Positions 13,301 to 25,702 of a stretch of DNA of 64,000 nt are shown here, piece by piece. The stretch lies in contig OU612072.1 of assembly GCA_914767715.1 (NCBI GenBank), positions 18,910,001 through 18,974,000 on the forward strand, given 5' to 3'. Below the pieces are notes generated by a model that saw only the letters and a program-made list of their open reading frames with translations, was not told where the DNA came from and searched no databases. Both the position numbers and the translations under genes were made by a program. The DNA is from Membranipora membranacea. Taxonomy: Eukaryota > Bryozoa > Gymnolaemata > Cheilostomatida > Membraniporidae. How positions within the stretch are numbered: position 1 is the stretch's first letter; each line of letters begins with the position of its first letter.

Positions 13301-13686
13301 ACTGGCCGTAAAAAAAACCAAGGGTCCCCCCTTTGTTACTTTTTTAAATTTTAAACTCGCTCTAATTCCTGTTCTATTTATCGTAGGATCTTGATATTCG
13401 GGACTTAGAATGAGGCCAATGGGGCCATCAACTGGTCAGAGTTTGAAAGAATTCCGATGGCTATTTCAAATTTGAGCCTGCCGTTTGGCATGTTTTTTTA
13501 TGACAAAAGTGGCCCAGGTTAAAAAGATTGCTGACGCCAAACAAAGAGGGGCAGTCCCGAACGGGTTTCAGTTTCAAAGTCAGCATGAAATTGTCTACGC
13601 TATAGAGCAGGTTAGAAGGAAATCTATTTTTTTAACTGGCCGTAAAAAAAACCAAGGGTCCGCCCTTTGTTACTTTTTCAAATTTG
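10347..13686. repeat. Ten-monomer HOR, copy 1 (3340 bp)
   Basis: Units in order: 10347 (AAGTCCGCATG), 10681 (CATCAAATGG, GCCTCCCG), 11015 (TATTCCAAATTTGACCC, GTTCGGTATG), 11349 (ATCAGAGG), 11683 (CATCAATTGG), 12017 (AATGGGGCC, AAGATTGCTG, GTCTACGC), 12351 (CAGTCTTGAACGGG), 12685 (ATCAGAGG), 13019 (CATCAATTGG, CTATTTAAAATTTG), 13353 (AATGGGGCC). The first marks recur from 13687 at a 3340-bp offset. Units 11683-13018 are themselves a four-monomer HOR. Confidence 0.88.
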
Positions 13687-15690
13687 AAACTCGCTCTAAT
13701 TCCTGTTCTATTTATTGTAGGATCTTGATATTCGGGACTTAGAATGAGGCCAATGAGGCCATCAACTGGTCAGAGTTTGAAAGAATTCCGATGACTATTT
13801 CAAATTTGAGCCTGCCGTTTGGCATGTTTTTTTATGACAAAAGTGGCCCAGGTGAAAAAGGTTGCTGACGCCAAACAAAGAGGAGCAGTCCCGAACGGGT
13901 TTCAGTTTCAAAGTCCGCATGAAATTGCCTACGTTATAGAGCAGGTTAAAAGGAAATCTATTTTTTAAACTGGCCGTAAAAAAAACCAAGGGTCCCCCCT
14001 TTGTTACTTTTTAAAATTTTAAACTCGCTCTAATTCCTGTTCTATTTATCGTAGGATCTTGATATTCGGGACTTAGAATGAGGCCAATGAGGCCATCAAA
14101 TGGTCAGAGTTTGAGAGAATTCCGATGGCTATTTCAAATTTGAGCCTCCCGTTTGGCATCTTTTTTTATGACAAAAGTGGCCCTCGTTAAAAAGGTTGCT
14201 GGCGCCAAACAAAGAGGAGAAGTCCCGAACGGGTTTCTGTTTCAAAGTCAGCATGAAATTGCCTACGTTATAGAGCAGGTTAGAAGGAAATCTATTTTTT
14301 AAACTGGCCGTAAAAAAGACCAAGGGTCCCCCCTTTGTTACTTTTTTAAATTTTAAACTCGCTCTAATTCCTGTTCTATTTATTGTAGGATCTTGATATT
14401 CGGGACTTAGAATGAGGCCAATGAGGCCATCAACTGGTCAGAGTTTGAAAGAATTCTGATGGCTATTCCAAATTTGACCCTGCCGTTCGGTATGTTTTTT
14501 TATGACAAAAGTGGCCGAGGTTAAAAAGGTTGCTGACGCCAAACAAAGAGGAGCAGTCCCGAACGTGTTTCAGTTTCAAAGTCAGCATGAAATTACCTAC
14601 GTTATAGAGCAGGTTAGAAGGAAATCTATTTTTTAAACTGGCCGTAAAAAAAACCAAGGGTCCCCCCTTTGTTACTTTTTTGAATTTTAAACTCGCTCTA
14701 ATTCCTGTTCTATTTATCAGAGGATCTTGATATTCGGGACTTAGAATGAGGCCAATGAGGCCATCAACTGGTCAGAGTTTGAAAGAATTCTGATGGCTAT
14801 TTCAAATTTGACCCTGCCGTTTGGCATGTTTTTTTATGACAAAAGTGGCCCAGGTTAAAAAGGTTGCTGATCCCAAACAAAGAGGAGCAGTCCCGAACGG
14901 GTTTCAGTTTCAAAGTCAGCATGAAATTGCCTATATTATAGAGCAGGTTAAAAGGAAATCTATTTTTTAAACTGGCCGTAAAAAAAACCAAGGGTCCCCC
15001 CTTTGTTACTTTTTTAAATTTTAAACTCGCTCTAATTCCTGTTCTATTTATTGTAGGATCTTGATATTCGGGACTTAGAATGAGGCCAATGAGGCCATCA
15101 ACTGGTCAGAGTTTGAAGGAATTCCGATGGCTATTTCAAATTTGAGCCTGCCGTTTGTCATGTTTTTTTATGACAAAAGTGGCCCAGGTTAAAAAGATTG
15201 CTGACGCCAAACAAAGAGGGGCAGTCCCGAACGGGTTTCAGTTTCAAAGTCAGCATGAAATTGTCTACGCTATAGAGCAGGTTAGAAGGAAATCTATTTT
15301 TTTAACTGGCCGTAAAAAAAACCAAGGGTCCCCCCTTTGTTACCTTTAAAAATTTTAAACTCGCTCTAATTCCTGTTCTATTTATCGTAGGATCTTGATA
15401 TTCGGGACTTAGAATGAGGCCAATGAGGCCATCAACTGGTCAGAGTTTGAAAGAATTCCGATGGCTATTTCAAATTTGAGCCTGCCGTTTGGCATGTTTT
15501 TTTATGACAAAAGTGGCCCAGGTTAAAAAGGTTGCTGACGCCAAACAAAGAGGAGCAGTCCCGAACGGGTTTCAGTTTCAAAGTCAGCATGAAATTGCCT
15601 ACGTTATAGACCAGGTTAGAAGGAAATGTATTTTTTAAACTGGCCGTAAAAAAAACCAAGGGTCCCCCCTTTGTTACTTTTTTAAATTTT
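13687..15690. repeat. Ten-monomer HOR, truncated copy 2, with chimeric units
   Basis: Units 13687, 14021 and 14355 repeat 10347, 10681 and 11015. The unit at 14689 starts as the ATCAGAGG type but switches to the GATCCC type near 14850. The unit at 15023 starts with GTTTGTCATG and switches to AAGATTGCTG with GTCTACGC. The unit at 15357 is also mixed. The left breakpoint seems to lie in 13353-13686, whose end has GTCCGCCC and CAAATTTGAAACTCG like the end of 10013. Confidence 0.83.
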
Positions 15691-17025
15691 AAACTCGCTC
15701 TAATTCCTGTTCTAATTATCCTAGGATCTTGATATTCGGGATTTTGAATGAGGCCAATGAGGCCATCAATTGGTCAGAGTTTAAAAGAATTCCAATTGCT
15801 ATTTCAAATTTGAGCCTGCCTTTTGGCATGTTTTTTCATGACAAAAGTGGCCCTCGTTTAAAAGGTTGCCGACGCCAAACAAAGAGGGGCAGTCCCGAAC
15901 GGGTTTCAGTTTCTAAGTAAGCATGAAATTGCCTACGTTATAGAGCAGGTTAGAAGGAAGTCTATTTTTTAAACTGGCCGTAAAAAAAACCAAGGGTCCC
16001 CCCTTTGTTACTTTTTTAAATTTTAAACTCGCTCTAATTCCTGTTCTATTTATCGTAGGATCTTGATATTCGGGACTTAGAATGAGGCCAATGGGGCCAT
16101 CAACTGGTCAGAGTTTGAAAGAATTCCGATGGCTATTTCAAATTTGAGCCTGCCGTTTGGCATGTTTTTTTATGACAAAAGTGGCCCAGGTTAAAAAGAT
16201 TGCTGACGCCAAACAAAGAGGGGCAGTCCCGAACGGGTTTCAGTTTCAAAGTCAGCATGAAATTGTCTACGCTATAGAGCAGGTTAGAAGGAAATCTATT
16301 TTTTTAACTGGCCGTAAAAAAAACCAAGGGTCCCCCTTTGTTACCTTTAAAAATTTTAAACTCGCTCTAATTCCTGTTCTATTTATCGTAGGATCTTGAT
16401 ATTCGGGACTTAGAATGAGGCCAATGAGGCCATCAACTGGTCAGAGTTTGAAAGAATTCCGATGGCTATTTCAAATTTGAGGCTGCCGTTTGGCATGTTT
16501 TTTTATGACAAAAGTGGCCCAGGTTAAAAAGGTTGCTGACGCCAAACAAAGAGGAGCAGTCTTGAACGGGTTTCAGTTTCAAAGTCAGCATGAAATTGCC
16601 TACGTTATAGAGCAGGTTAGAAGGAAATCTATTTTTTAAACTGGCCGTAAAAAAAACCAAGGGTCCCCCCTTTGTTACTTTTTTGAATTTTAAACTCGCT
16701 CTAATTCCTGTTCTATTTATCAGAGGATCTTGATATTCGGGACTTAGAATGAGGCCAATGAGGCCATCAACTGGTCAGAGTTTGAAAGAATTCTGATGGC
16801 TATTTCAAATTTGACCCTGCCGTTTGGCATGTTTTTTTATGACAAAAGTGGCCGAGGTTAAAAAGGTTGCTGACGCCAAACAAAGAGGAGCAGTCCCGAA
16901 CGGGTTTCAGTTTCAAAGTCAGCATGAAATTGCCTACGTTATAGACCAGGTTAGAAGGAAATGTATTTTTTAAACTGGCCGTAAAAAAAACCAAGGGTCC
17001 CCCCTTTGTTACTTTTTTAAATTTT
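15691..17025. repeat. Four-monomer HOR (CAATTGG-GGGGCC-CTTGAAC-ATCAGAGG), full copy
   Basis: Units 15691, 16025, 16358 and 16692 repeat 11683-13018 at an offset of 4007-4008 bp (12 monomers), including the rare CTAATTATCC at the first unit. The third unit has a private GAGGCTGCC. Confidence 0.88.
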
Positions 17026-18027
17026 AAACTCGCTCTAATTCCTGTTCTATTTATCCTAGGATCTTGATATTCGGGATTTTGAATGAGGCCAATGAGGCCA
17101 TCAATTGGTCAGAGTTTAAAAGAATTCCAATTGCTATTTAAAATTTGAGCCTGCCTTTTGGCATGTTTTTTCATGACAAAAGTGGCCCTCGTTTAAAAGG
17201 TTGCCGACGCCAAACAAAGAGGGGCAGTCCCGAACGGGTTTCAGTTTCTAAGTAAGCATGAAATTGCCTACGTTATAGAGCAGGTTAGAAGGAAGTCTAT
17301 TTTTTAAACTGGCCGTAAAAAAAACCAAGGGTCCCCCCTTTGTTACTTTTTTAAATTTTAAACTCGCTCTAATTCCTGTTCTATTTATCGTAGGATCTTG
17401 ATATTCGGGACTTAGAATGAGGCCAATGGGGCCATCAACTGGTCAGAGTTTGAAAGAATTCCGATGGCTATTTCAAATTTGAGCCTGCCGTTTGGCATGT
17501 TTTTTTATGACAAAAGTGGCCCAGGTTAAAAAGATTGCTGACGCCAAACAAAGAGGGGCAGTCCCGAACGGGTTTCAGTTTCAAAGTCAGCATGAAATTG
17601 TCTACGCTATAGAGCAGGTTAGAAGGAAATCTATTTTTTTAACTGGCCGTAAAAAAAACCAAGGGTCCCCCCTTTGTTACCTTTAAAAATTTTAAACTCG
17701 CTCTAATTCCTGTTCTATTTATCGTAGGATCTTGATATTCGGGACTTAGAATGAGGCCAATGAGGCCATCAACTGGTCAGAGTTTGAAAGAATTCCGATG
17801 GCTATTTCAAATTTGAGCCTGCCGTTTGGCATGTTTTTTTATGACAAAAGTGGCCCAGGTTAAAAAGGTTGCTGACGCCAAACAAAGAGGAGCAGTCTTG
17901 AACGGGTTTCAGTTTCAAAGTCAGCATGAAATTGCCTACGTTATAGAGCAGGTTAGAAGGAAATCTATTTTTTTAACTGGCCGTAAAAAAAACCAAGGGT
18001 CCCCCCTTTGTTACTTTTTAAAATTCT
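17026..18027. repeat. Four-monomer HOR, next copy, three units
   Basis: Units 17026, 17360 and 17694 continue the same order directly after 17025. The first shares CTATTTAAAATTTG with 13019. The fourth type (ATCAGAGG) is missing; the array passes into the six-monomer block at 17694. Confidence 0.86.
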
Positions 18028-19694
18028 AAACTCGCTCTAATTCCTGTTCTATTTATCGTAGGATCTTGATATTCGGGACTTAGAATGAGGCCAATGAGGC
18101 CATCAACTGGTCAGAGTTTGAAAGAATTCCGATGGCTATTTCAAATTTGAGCCTGCCGTTTGGCATGTTTTTTTATGACAAAAGTGGCCCTTGTTAAAAA
18201 GGTTGCTGACGCCAAACAAAGAGGGGCAGTCCCGAACGGGTTTCAGTTTCAAAGTCAGCATGAAATTGCCTACGTTATAGAGCAGGTTAGAAGGAAATCT
18301 TTTTTTTAAACTGGCAGTAAAAACAACCAAGGGTCCCCCCTTTGTTACTTTTTTAAATTTTAAACTCGCTCTAATTCCTGTTCTATTTATCGTAGGATCT
18401 TGATATTCGGGACTTAGAATGAGGCCAATGAGGCCATCAACTGGTCAGAGTTTGAAGGAATTCCGATGGCTATTTCAAATTTGAGCCTGCCGTTTGTCAT
18501 GTTTTTTTATGACAAAAGTGGCCCAGGTTAAAATGGTTGCTGACGCCAAACAAAGAGGAGCAGTCCCGAACGGGTTTCAGTTTCAAAGTCAGCATGAAAT
18601 TGCCTACGTTATAGAGCAGGTTAGAAGGAAATCTATTTTTTAAACTGGCCGTAAAAAAAACCAAGGGTCCCCCCTTTGTTACTTTTTTGAATTTTAAACT
18701 CGCTCTAATTCCTGTTCTATTTATCGAAGGATCTTGATATTCGGGACTTAGAATAAGGCCAATGAGGCCATCAACTGGTCAGAGTTTGAAAGAATTCTGA
18801 TGGCTATTTCAAATTTGACCCTGCCGCTTGGCATGTTTTTTTATGACAAAAGTGGCCGAGGTTAAAAAGGTTGCTGACGCCAAACAAAGAGGAGCAGTCC
18901 CGAACAGGTTTCAGTTTCAAAGTCAGCATGAAATTGCCTACGTTATAGACCAGGTTAGAAGGAAATGTATATTTTAAACTGGCCGTAAAAAAAACCAAGG
19001 GTCCCCCGTTGTTACTTTTTTAAATTTTAAACTCGCTCTAGTTCCTGTTCTATTTATCCTAGGATCTTGATATTCGGGATTTTGAATGAGGCCAATGAGG
19101 CCATCAATGGTCAGAGTTTGAAAGAATTCCAATTGCTATTTCAAATTTGAGCCTGCCTTTTGGCATGTTTTTTCATGACAAAAGTGGCCCTCGTTAAAAT
19201 GGTTGCCGACGCCAAACAAAGAGGGGCAGTCCCGAACGGGTTTCAGTTTCAAAGTCAGCATGAAATTGCCTACGTTATAGAGCAGGTTAAAAGGAAATCT
19301 TTTTTTAAACTGGCAGTAAAGAAAACCAAGGGTCCCCCCTTTGTTACTTTTTTAAATTTTAAACTCGCTCTAATTCCTGTTCTATTTATCGTAGGATCTT
19401 GATATTTGGGACTTAGAATGAGGCCAATGAGGCCATCAACTGGTCAGAGTTTGAAGGACTTCCGATGGCTATTTCAAATTTGAGCCTGCCGTTTGTCATG
19501 TTTTTTTATGACAAAAGTGGCCCAGGTTAAAATGGTTGCTGACGCCAAACAAAGAGGAGCAGTCCCGAACGGGTTTCAGTTTCAAAGTCAGCATGAAATT
19601 GCCTACGTTATAGAGCAGGTTAGAAGGAAATCTATTTTTTAAACTGGCAGTAAAAAAGACCAAGGGTCCGCCCTTTGTTACTTTTTTAAATTTT
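17694..19694. repeat. Six-monomer HOR, copy 1 (2001 bp)
   Basis: Units carry, in order, CAGTCTTGAACGGG (17694), CCCTTGTTAAAAAGG with AAAACAACC (18028), GTTTGTCATG (18362), GAATAAGGCC with TATATTTTAAAC (18696), CATCAATGGTC (about 19029, one base short) and GATATTTGGG with GTTTGTCATG (about 19362). The first three marks recur exactly 2001 bp later. Confidence 0.88.
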
Positions 19695-20695
19695 AAACTC
19701 GCTCTAATTCCTGTTCTATTTATTGTAGGATCTTGATATTCGGGACTTAGAATGAGGCCAATGAGGCCATCAACTGGTCAGAGTTTGAAAGAATTCCGAT
19801 GGCTATTTCAAATTTGAGCCTGCCGTTTGGCATGTTTTTTTATGACAAAAGTGGCCCAGGTTAAAAAGGTTGCTGACGCCAAACAAAGAGGAGCAGTCTT
19901 GAACGGGTTTCAGTTTCAAAGTCAGCATGAAATTGCCTACGTTATAGAGCAGGTTAGAAGGAAATCTATTTTTTTAACTGGCCGTAAAAAAAACCAAGGG
20001 TCCCCCCTTTGTTACTTTTTAAAATTCTAAACTCGCTCTAATTCCTGTTCTATTTATCGTAGGATCTTGATATTCGGGACTTAGAATGAGGCCAATGAGG
20101 CCATCAACTGGTCAGAGTTTGAAAGAATTCCGATGGCTATTTCAAATTTGAGCCTGCCGTTTGGCATGTTTTTTTATGACAAAAGTGGCCCTTGTTAAAA
20201 AGGTTGCTGACGCCAAACAAAGAGGGGCAGTCCCGAACGGGTTTCAGTTTCAAAGTCAGCATGAAATTGCCTACGTTATAGAGCAGGTTAGAAGGAAATC
20301 TTTTTTTTAAACTGGCAGTAAAAACAACCAAGGGTCCCCCCTTTGTTACTTTTTTAAATTTTAAACTCGCTCTAATTCCTGTTCTATTTATCGTAGGATC
20401 TTGATATTCGGGACTTAGAATGAGGCCAATGAGGCCATCAACTGGTCAGAGTTTGAAGGAATTCCGATGGCTATTTCAAATTTGAGCCTGCCGTTTGTCA
20501 TGTTTTTTTATGACAAAAGTGGCCCAGGTTAAAATGGTTGCTGACGCCAAACAAAGAGGAGCAGTCCCGAACGGGTTTCAGTTTCAAAGTCAGCATGAAA
20601 TTGCCTACGTTATAGAGCAGGTTAGAAGGAAATCTATTTTTTAAACTGCTTGTAAAAAAACCAAGGGTCCCCCCTTTGTTACTTTTTTAAATTTT
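19695..20695. repeat. Six-monomer HOR, copy 2, three units
   Basis: Units 19695, 20029 and 20363 match 17694, 18028 and 18362 closely from about 19800 on, including the rare AAAACAACC. The third unit ends in AAACTGCTTGTAAAA, a change seen nowhere else, just before the switch to the block at 20696, so the breakpoint is probably near 20645-20660. Confidence 0.87.
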
Positions 20696-22030
20696 AAACT
20701 CGCTCTAATTCCTGTTCTATTTATCCTAGGATCTTGATATTCGGGATTTTGAATGAGGCCAATGAGGCCATCAACTGGTCAGAGTTTGAAAGACTTCCAA
20801 TTGCTATTTCAAATTTGAGCCTGCCTTTTGGCATGTTTTTTCATGACAAAAGTGGCCCTCGTTTAAAAGGTTGCCGACGCCAAACAAAGAGGGGCAGTCC
20901 CGAACGGGTTTCAGTTTCTAAGTAAGCATGAAATTGCCTACGTTATAGAGCAGGTTAGAAGGAAATCTATTTTTTAAACTGGCCGTAAAAAATACCAAGG
21001 GTCCCCCCTTTGTTACTTTTTTAAATTTTAAACTCGCTCTAATTCCTGTTCTATTTATCCTAGGATCTTGATATTCGGGATTTTGAATGAGGCCAATGAG
21101 GCCATCAACTGGTCAGAGTTTGAAAGAATTCCAATTGCCATTTCAAATTTGAGCCTGCCTTTTGGCATGTTTTTTCATGACAAAAGTGGCCCTCGTTTAA
21201 AAGGTTGCCGACGCCAAACAAAGAGGGGCAGTCCCGAACGGGTTTCAGTTTCTAAGTAAGCATGAAATTGCCTACGTTATAGAGCAGGTTAGAAGGAAAT
21301 CTATTTTTTAAACTGGCCGTAAAAAAAACCAAGGGTCCCCCCTTTGTTACTTTTTTAAATTTTAAACTCGCTCTAATTCCTGTTCTATTTATCGTAGGAT
21401 CTTGATATTCGGGACTTAGAATGAGGCCAATGGGGCCATCAACTGGTCAGAGTTTGAAAGAATTCCGATGGCTATTTCAAATTTGAGCCTGCCGTTTGGC
21501 ATGTTTTTTTATGACAAAAGTGGCCCAGGTTAAAATGGTTGCTGACGCCAAACAAAGAGGAGCAGTCCCGAACGGGTTTCAGTTTCAAAGTCAGCATGAA
21601 ATTGCCTACGTTATAGAGCAGGTTAGAAGGAAATCTATTTTTTTAACTGGCCGTAAAAAAAACCAAGGGTCCCCCCTTTGTTACTTTTAAAAATTTTAAA
21701 CTCGCTCTAATTCCTGTTCTATTTATCGTAGGATCTTGATATTCGGGACTTAGAATAAGGCCAATGAGGCCATCAACTGGTCAGAGTTTGAAAGAATTCC
21801 GATGGCTATTTCAAATTTGAGCCTGCCGTTTGGCATGTTTTTTATGACAAAAGTGGCCCAGGTTAAAAAGGTTGCTGACGCCAAACAAAGAGGAGCAGTC
21901 CCGAACGGGTTTCAGTTTCAAAGTCAGCATGAAATTGCCTACGTTATAGAGCAGGTTAGAAGGAAATCTATTTTTTTAACTGGCCGTAAAAAAAACCAAG
22001 GGTCCCCCCTTTGTTACTTTTAAAAATTTT
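20696..22030. repeat. Third four-monomer HOR, second copy
   Basis: Units 20696, 21030, 21364 and 21698 show the marks GACTTCCAATTGC, GAATTCCAATTGC, AATGGGGCC and GAATAAGGCC in the order seen at 7009. The fourth unit here has AAGGTTGCTG, whereas the unit at 8011 has AAGATTGCTG, so the long duplication ends within that unit. Confidence 0.88.
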
Positions 22031-23366
22031 AAACTCGCTCTAATTCCGGTTCTATTTATCCTAGGGTCTTGATATTCGGGATTTTGAATGAGGCCAATGA
22101 GGCCATCAACTGGTCAGAGTTTGAAAGACTTCCAATTGCTAATTCAAATTTGAGCCTGCCTTTTGGCATGTTTTTTCATGCCCAAAGTGGCCCTTGTTTA
22201 AAAGGTTGCCGACGCCAAACAAAGAGGGGCAGTCCCGAACGGGTTTCAGTTTCTAAGTAAGCATGAAATTGCCTACGTTATTGAGCAGGTTAGAAGGAAA
22301 TCTATTTTTCAAACTGGCGGTAAAAAAAACCAAGGGTCCCCCCTTTGTTACTTTTTTAAATTTTAAACTCGCTCTAATTCCTGTTCTATTTATCCTAGGA
22401 TCTTGATATTCGGGATTTTGAATGAGGCCAATGAGGCCATCAACTGGTCAGAGTTTGAAAGAATTCCAATTGCTATTTCAAATTTGAGCCTGCCTTTTGG
22501 CATGTTTTTTCATGACAAAAGTGGCCCTCGTTTAAAAGGTTGCCGACGTCAAACAAAGAGGGGCAGTCCCAAACGGGTTTCAGTTTCAAAGTCAGCATGA
22601 AATTGCCTACGTTATAGAGCAGGTTAGAAGGAAATCTATTTTTTAAACTGGCCGTAAAAAAAACCAAGGGTCCCCCCTTTGTTACTTTTTTAAATTTTAA
22701 ACTCGCTCTAACTCCTGTTCTATTTATCGTAGGATCTTGATATTCGGGACTTAGAATGAGGCCAATGGGGCCATCAACTGGTCAGAGTTTGAAAGAATTC
22801 CGATGGCTATTTCAAATTTGAGCCTGCCGTTTGGCATTTTTTTTTATGACAAAAGTGGCCCAGGTTAAAATGGTTGCTGACGCCAAACAAAGAGGAGCAG
22901 TCCCGAACGGGTTTCAGTTTCAAAGTCAGCATGAAATTGCCTACGTTATAGAGCAGGTTAGAAGGAAATCTATTTTTTTAACTGGCCGTAAAAAAAACCA
23001 AGGGTCCCCCCTTTGTTACTTTTAAAAATTTTAAACTCGCTCTAATTCCTGTTCTATTTATCGTAGGATCTTGATATTCGGGACTTAGAATGAGGCCAAT
23101 GAGGCCATCAACTGGTCAGAGTTTGAAAGAATTCCGATGGCTATTTCAAATTTGAGCCTGCCGTTTGGCATGTTTTTTTATGACAAAAGTGGCCCAGGTT
23201 AAAAAGGTTGCTGACGCCAAACAAAGAGGCGCAGTCCCGAACGGGTTTCAGTTTTAAAGTCAGCATGAAATTGCCTACGTTATAGAGCAGGTTAGAAGGA
23301 AATCTATTTTTTTAACTGGCCGTAAAAAAAACCAAGGGTCCCCCCTTTGTTACTTTTAAAAATTTT
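22031..23366. repeat. Third four-monomer HOR, third copy
   Basis: Units 22031, 22365, 22699 and 23033 follow the same order as 20696-22030 directly next to it. Private changes include CCTAGGGTC, CATGCCCAAAG and TATTGAGCAGG in the first unit and GGCATTTTTTTTTATG in the third. The unit at 22365 switches part-way to the CAAAGTCAGC form. Confidence 0.86.
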
Positions 23367-25702
23367 CAACTCGCTCTAATTCCTGTTCTATTTATCATAG
23401 GATCTTGATATTCGGGACTTAGAATGAGGCCAATGAGGCCATCAACTGGTCAGAGTTTGAAAGAATTCCGATGGCTATTTCAAATTTGAGCCTGCCGTTT
23501 GGCATGTTTTTTTATGACAAAAGTGGCCCAGGTTAAAAAGGTTGCCGACGCCAAACAAAGAGGAGCAGTCCCGAACGGGTTTCAGTTTCAAAGTCAGCAT
23601 GAAATTGCCTACGTTATAGAGCAGGTTAGAAGGAAATCTATTTTTTTAACTGGCCGTAAAAAAAACCAAGGGTCCCCCCTTTGTTACTTTTAAAAATTTT
23701 AAACTCGCTCTAATTCCTGTTCTATTTATCGTAGGATCTTGATATTCGGGACTTAGAATGAGGCCAATGAGGCCATCAACTGGTCAGAGTTTGAAAGAAT
23801 TCCGATGGCTATTTCAAATTTGAGCCTGCCGTTTGGCATTTTTTTTTATGACAAAAGTGGCCCAGGTTAAATTGGTTGCTGACGCCAAACAAAGAGGAGC
23901 AGTCCCGAACGGGTTTCAGTTTCAAAGTCAGCATGAAATTGCCTACGTTATAGAGCAGGTTAGAAGGAAATCTATTTTTTTAACTGGCCGTAAAAAAAAC
24001 CAAGGGTCCCCCCTTTGTTACTTTTAAAAATTTTAAACTCGCTCTAATTCCTGTTCTATTTATCGTAGGATCTTGATATCGGGACTTAGAATGAGGCCAA
24101 TGAGGCCATCAACTGGTCAGAGTTTGAAAGAATTCCGATGGCTATTTCAAATTTGAGCCTGCCGTTTGGCATGTTTTTTTATGACAAAAGTGGCCCAGGT
24201 TAAAAAGGTTGCTGACGCCAAACAAAGAGGAGCAGTCCCGAACGGGTTTCAGTTTCAAAGTCAGCATGAAATTGCCTACGTTATAGAGCAGGTTAGAAGG
24301 AAATCTATTTTTTTAACTGGCCGTAAAAAAAACCAAGGGTCCCCCCTTTGTTACTTTTAAAAATTTTAAACTCGCTCTAATTCCTGTTCTATTTATCGTA
24401 GGATCTTGATATTCGGGACTTAGAATGAGGCCAATGAGGCCATCAACTGGTCAGAGTTTGAAAGAATTCCGATGGCTATTTCAAATTTGAGCCTGCCGTT
24501 TGGCATGTTTTTTTATGACAAAAGTGGCCCAGGTTAAAAAGGTTGCCGACGCCAAACAAAGAGGAGCAGTCCCGAACGGGTTTCAGTTTCAAAGTCAGCA
24601 TGAAATTGCCTACGTTATAGAGCAGGTTAGAAGGAAATCTATTTTTTTAACTGGCCGTAAAAAAAACCAATGGTCCCCCCTTTGTTACTTTTTTAAATTT
24701 TAAACTCGCTCTAATTCCTGTTCTATTTATCGTAGGATCTTGATATTCGGGACTTAGAATGAGGCCAATGAGGCCATCAACTGGTCAGAGTTTGAAGGAA
24801 TTCCGATGGCTATTTCAAATTTGAGCCTGCCGTTTGGAATGTTTTTTTATGACAAAAGTGGCCCAGGTTAAAAAGGTTGCTGACGCCAAACAAAGAGGGG
24901 CAGTCCCGAACGGGTTTCAGTTTCAAAGTCAGCATGAAATTGCCTACGTTATAGAGCAGGTTAGAAGGAAATCTATTTTTTTAACTGGCCGTAAAAAAGA
25001 CCAAGGGTCCCCCCTTTGTTACTTTTTAAAATTTTAAACTCGCTCTAATTCCTGTTCTATTTATCGTAGGATCTTGATATTCGAGACTTAGAATGAGGCC
25101 AATGAGGCCATCAACTGGTCAGAGTTTGTAAGAATTCCGATGGCTATTTCAAATTTGAGCCTGCCGTTTGGCATGTTTTTTTATGACAAAAGTGACCCAG
25201 GTTACAAAGGTTGCTGACGCCAAACAAAGAGGAGCAGTCCCGAACGGGTTTCAGTTTCAAAGTCAGCATGAAATTGCCTACGTTATAGAGCAGGTTAGAA
25301 GGAAATCTATTTTTTCAACTGGCCGTAAAAAAAACCAAGGGTCCCCCTTTGTTACTTTTTAAAATTTTAAACTCGCTCTAATTCCTGTTCTATTTATCGT
25401 AGGATCTTGATATTCGGGACTTAGAATGAGGCCAATGAGGCCATCAACTGGTCAGAGTTTGAAAGAATTCCGATGGCTATTTCAAATTTGAGCCTGCCGT
25501 TTGGCATGTTTTTTTATGACAAAAGTGGCCCAGGTTAAAAAGGTTGCTGACGCCAAACAAAGAGGGGCAGTCCCGAACGGGTTTCAGTTTCAAAGTCAGC
25601 ATGAAATTGCCTACGTTATAGAGCAGGTTAGAAGGAAATCTATTTTTTTATCTGGCCGTAAAAAAAACCAAGGGTCCCCCCTTTGTTACTTTTTAAAATT
25701 TT
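23367..25702. repeat. Run of near-uniform plain monomers
   Basis: Seven units (23367, 23701, 24035, 24368, 24702, 25036, 25369) share TTTTTTTAACTGGCC and the tails TTTTAAAAATTTTAAAC or TTTTTAAAATTTTAAAC and differ at only a few bases each. No multi-unit order is evident. The unit at 24035 lacks one T in GATATCGGG. One unit has TTTGTAAGAATTCC, a mark met again at 28702 and 48412. Confidence 0.85.
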
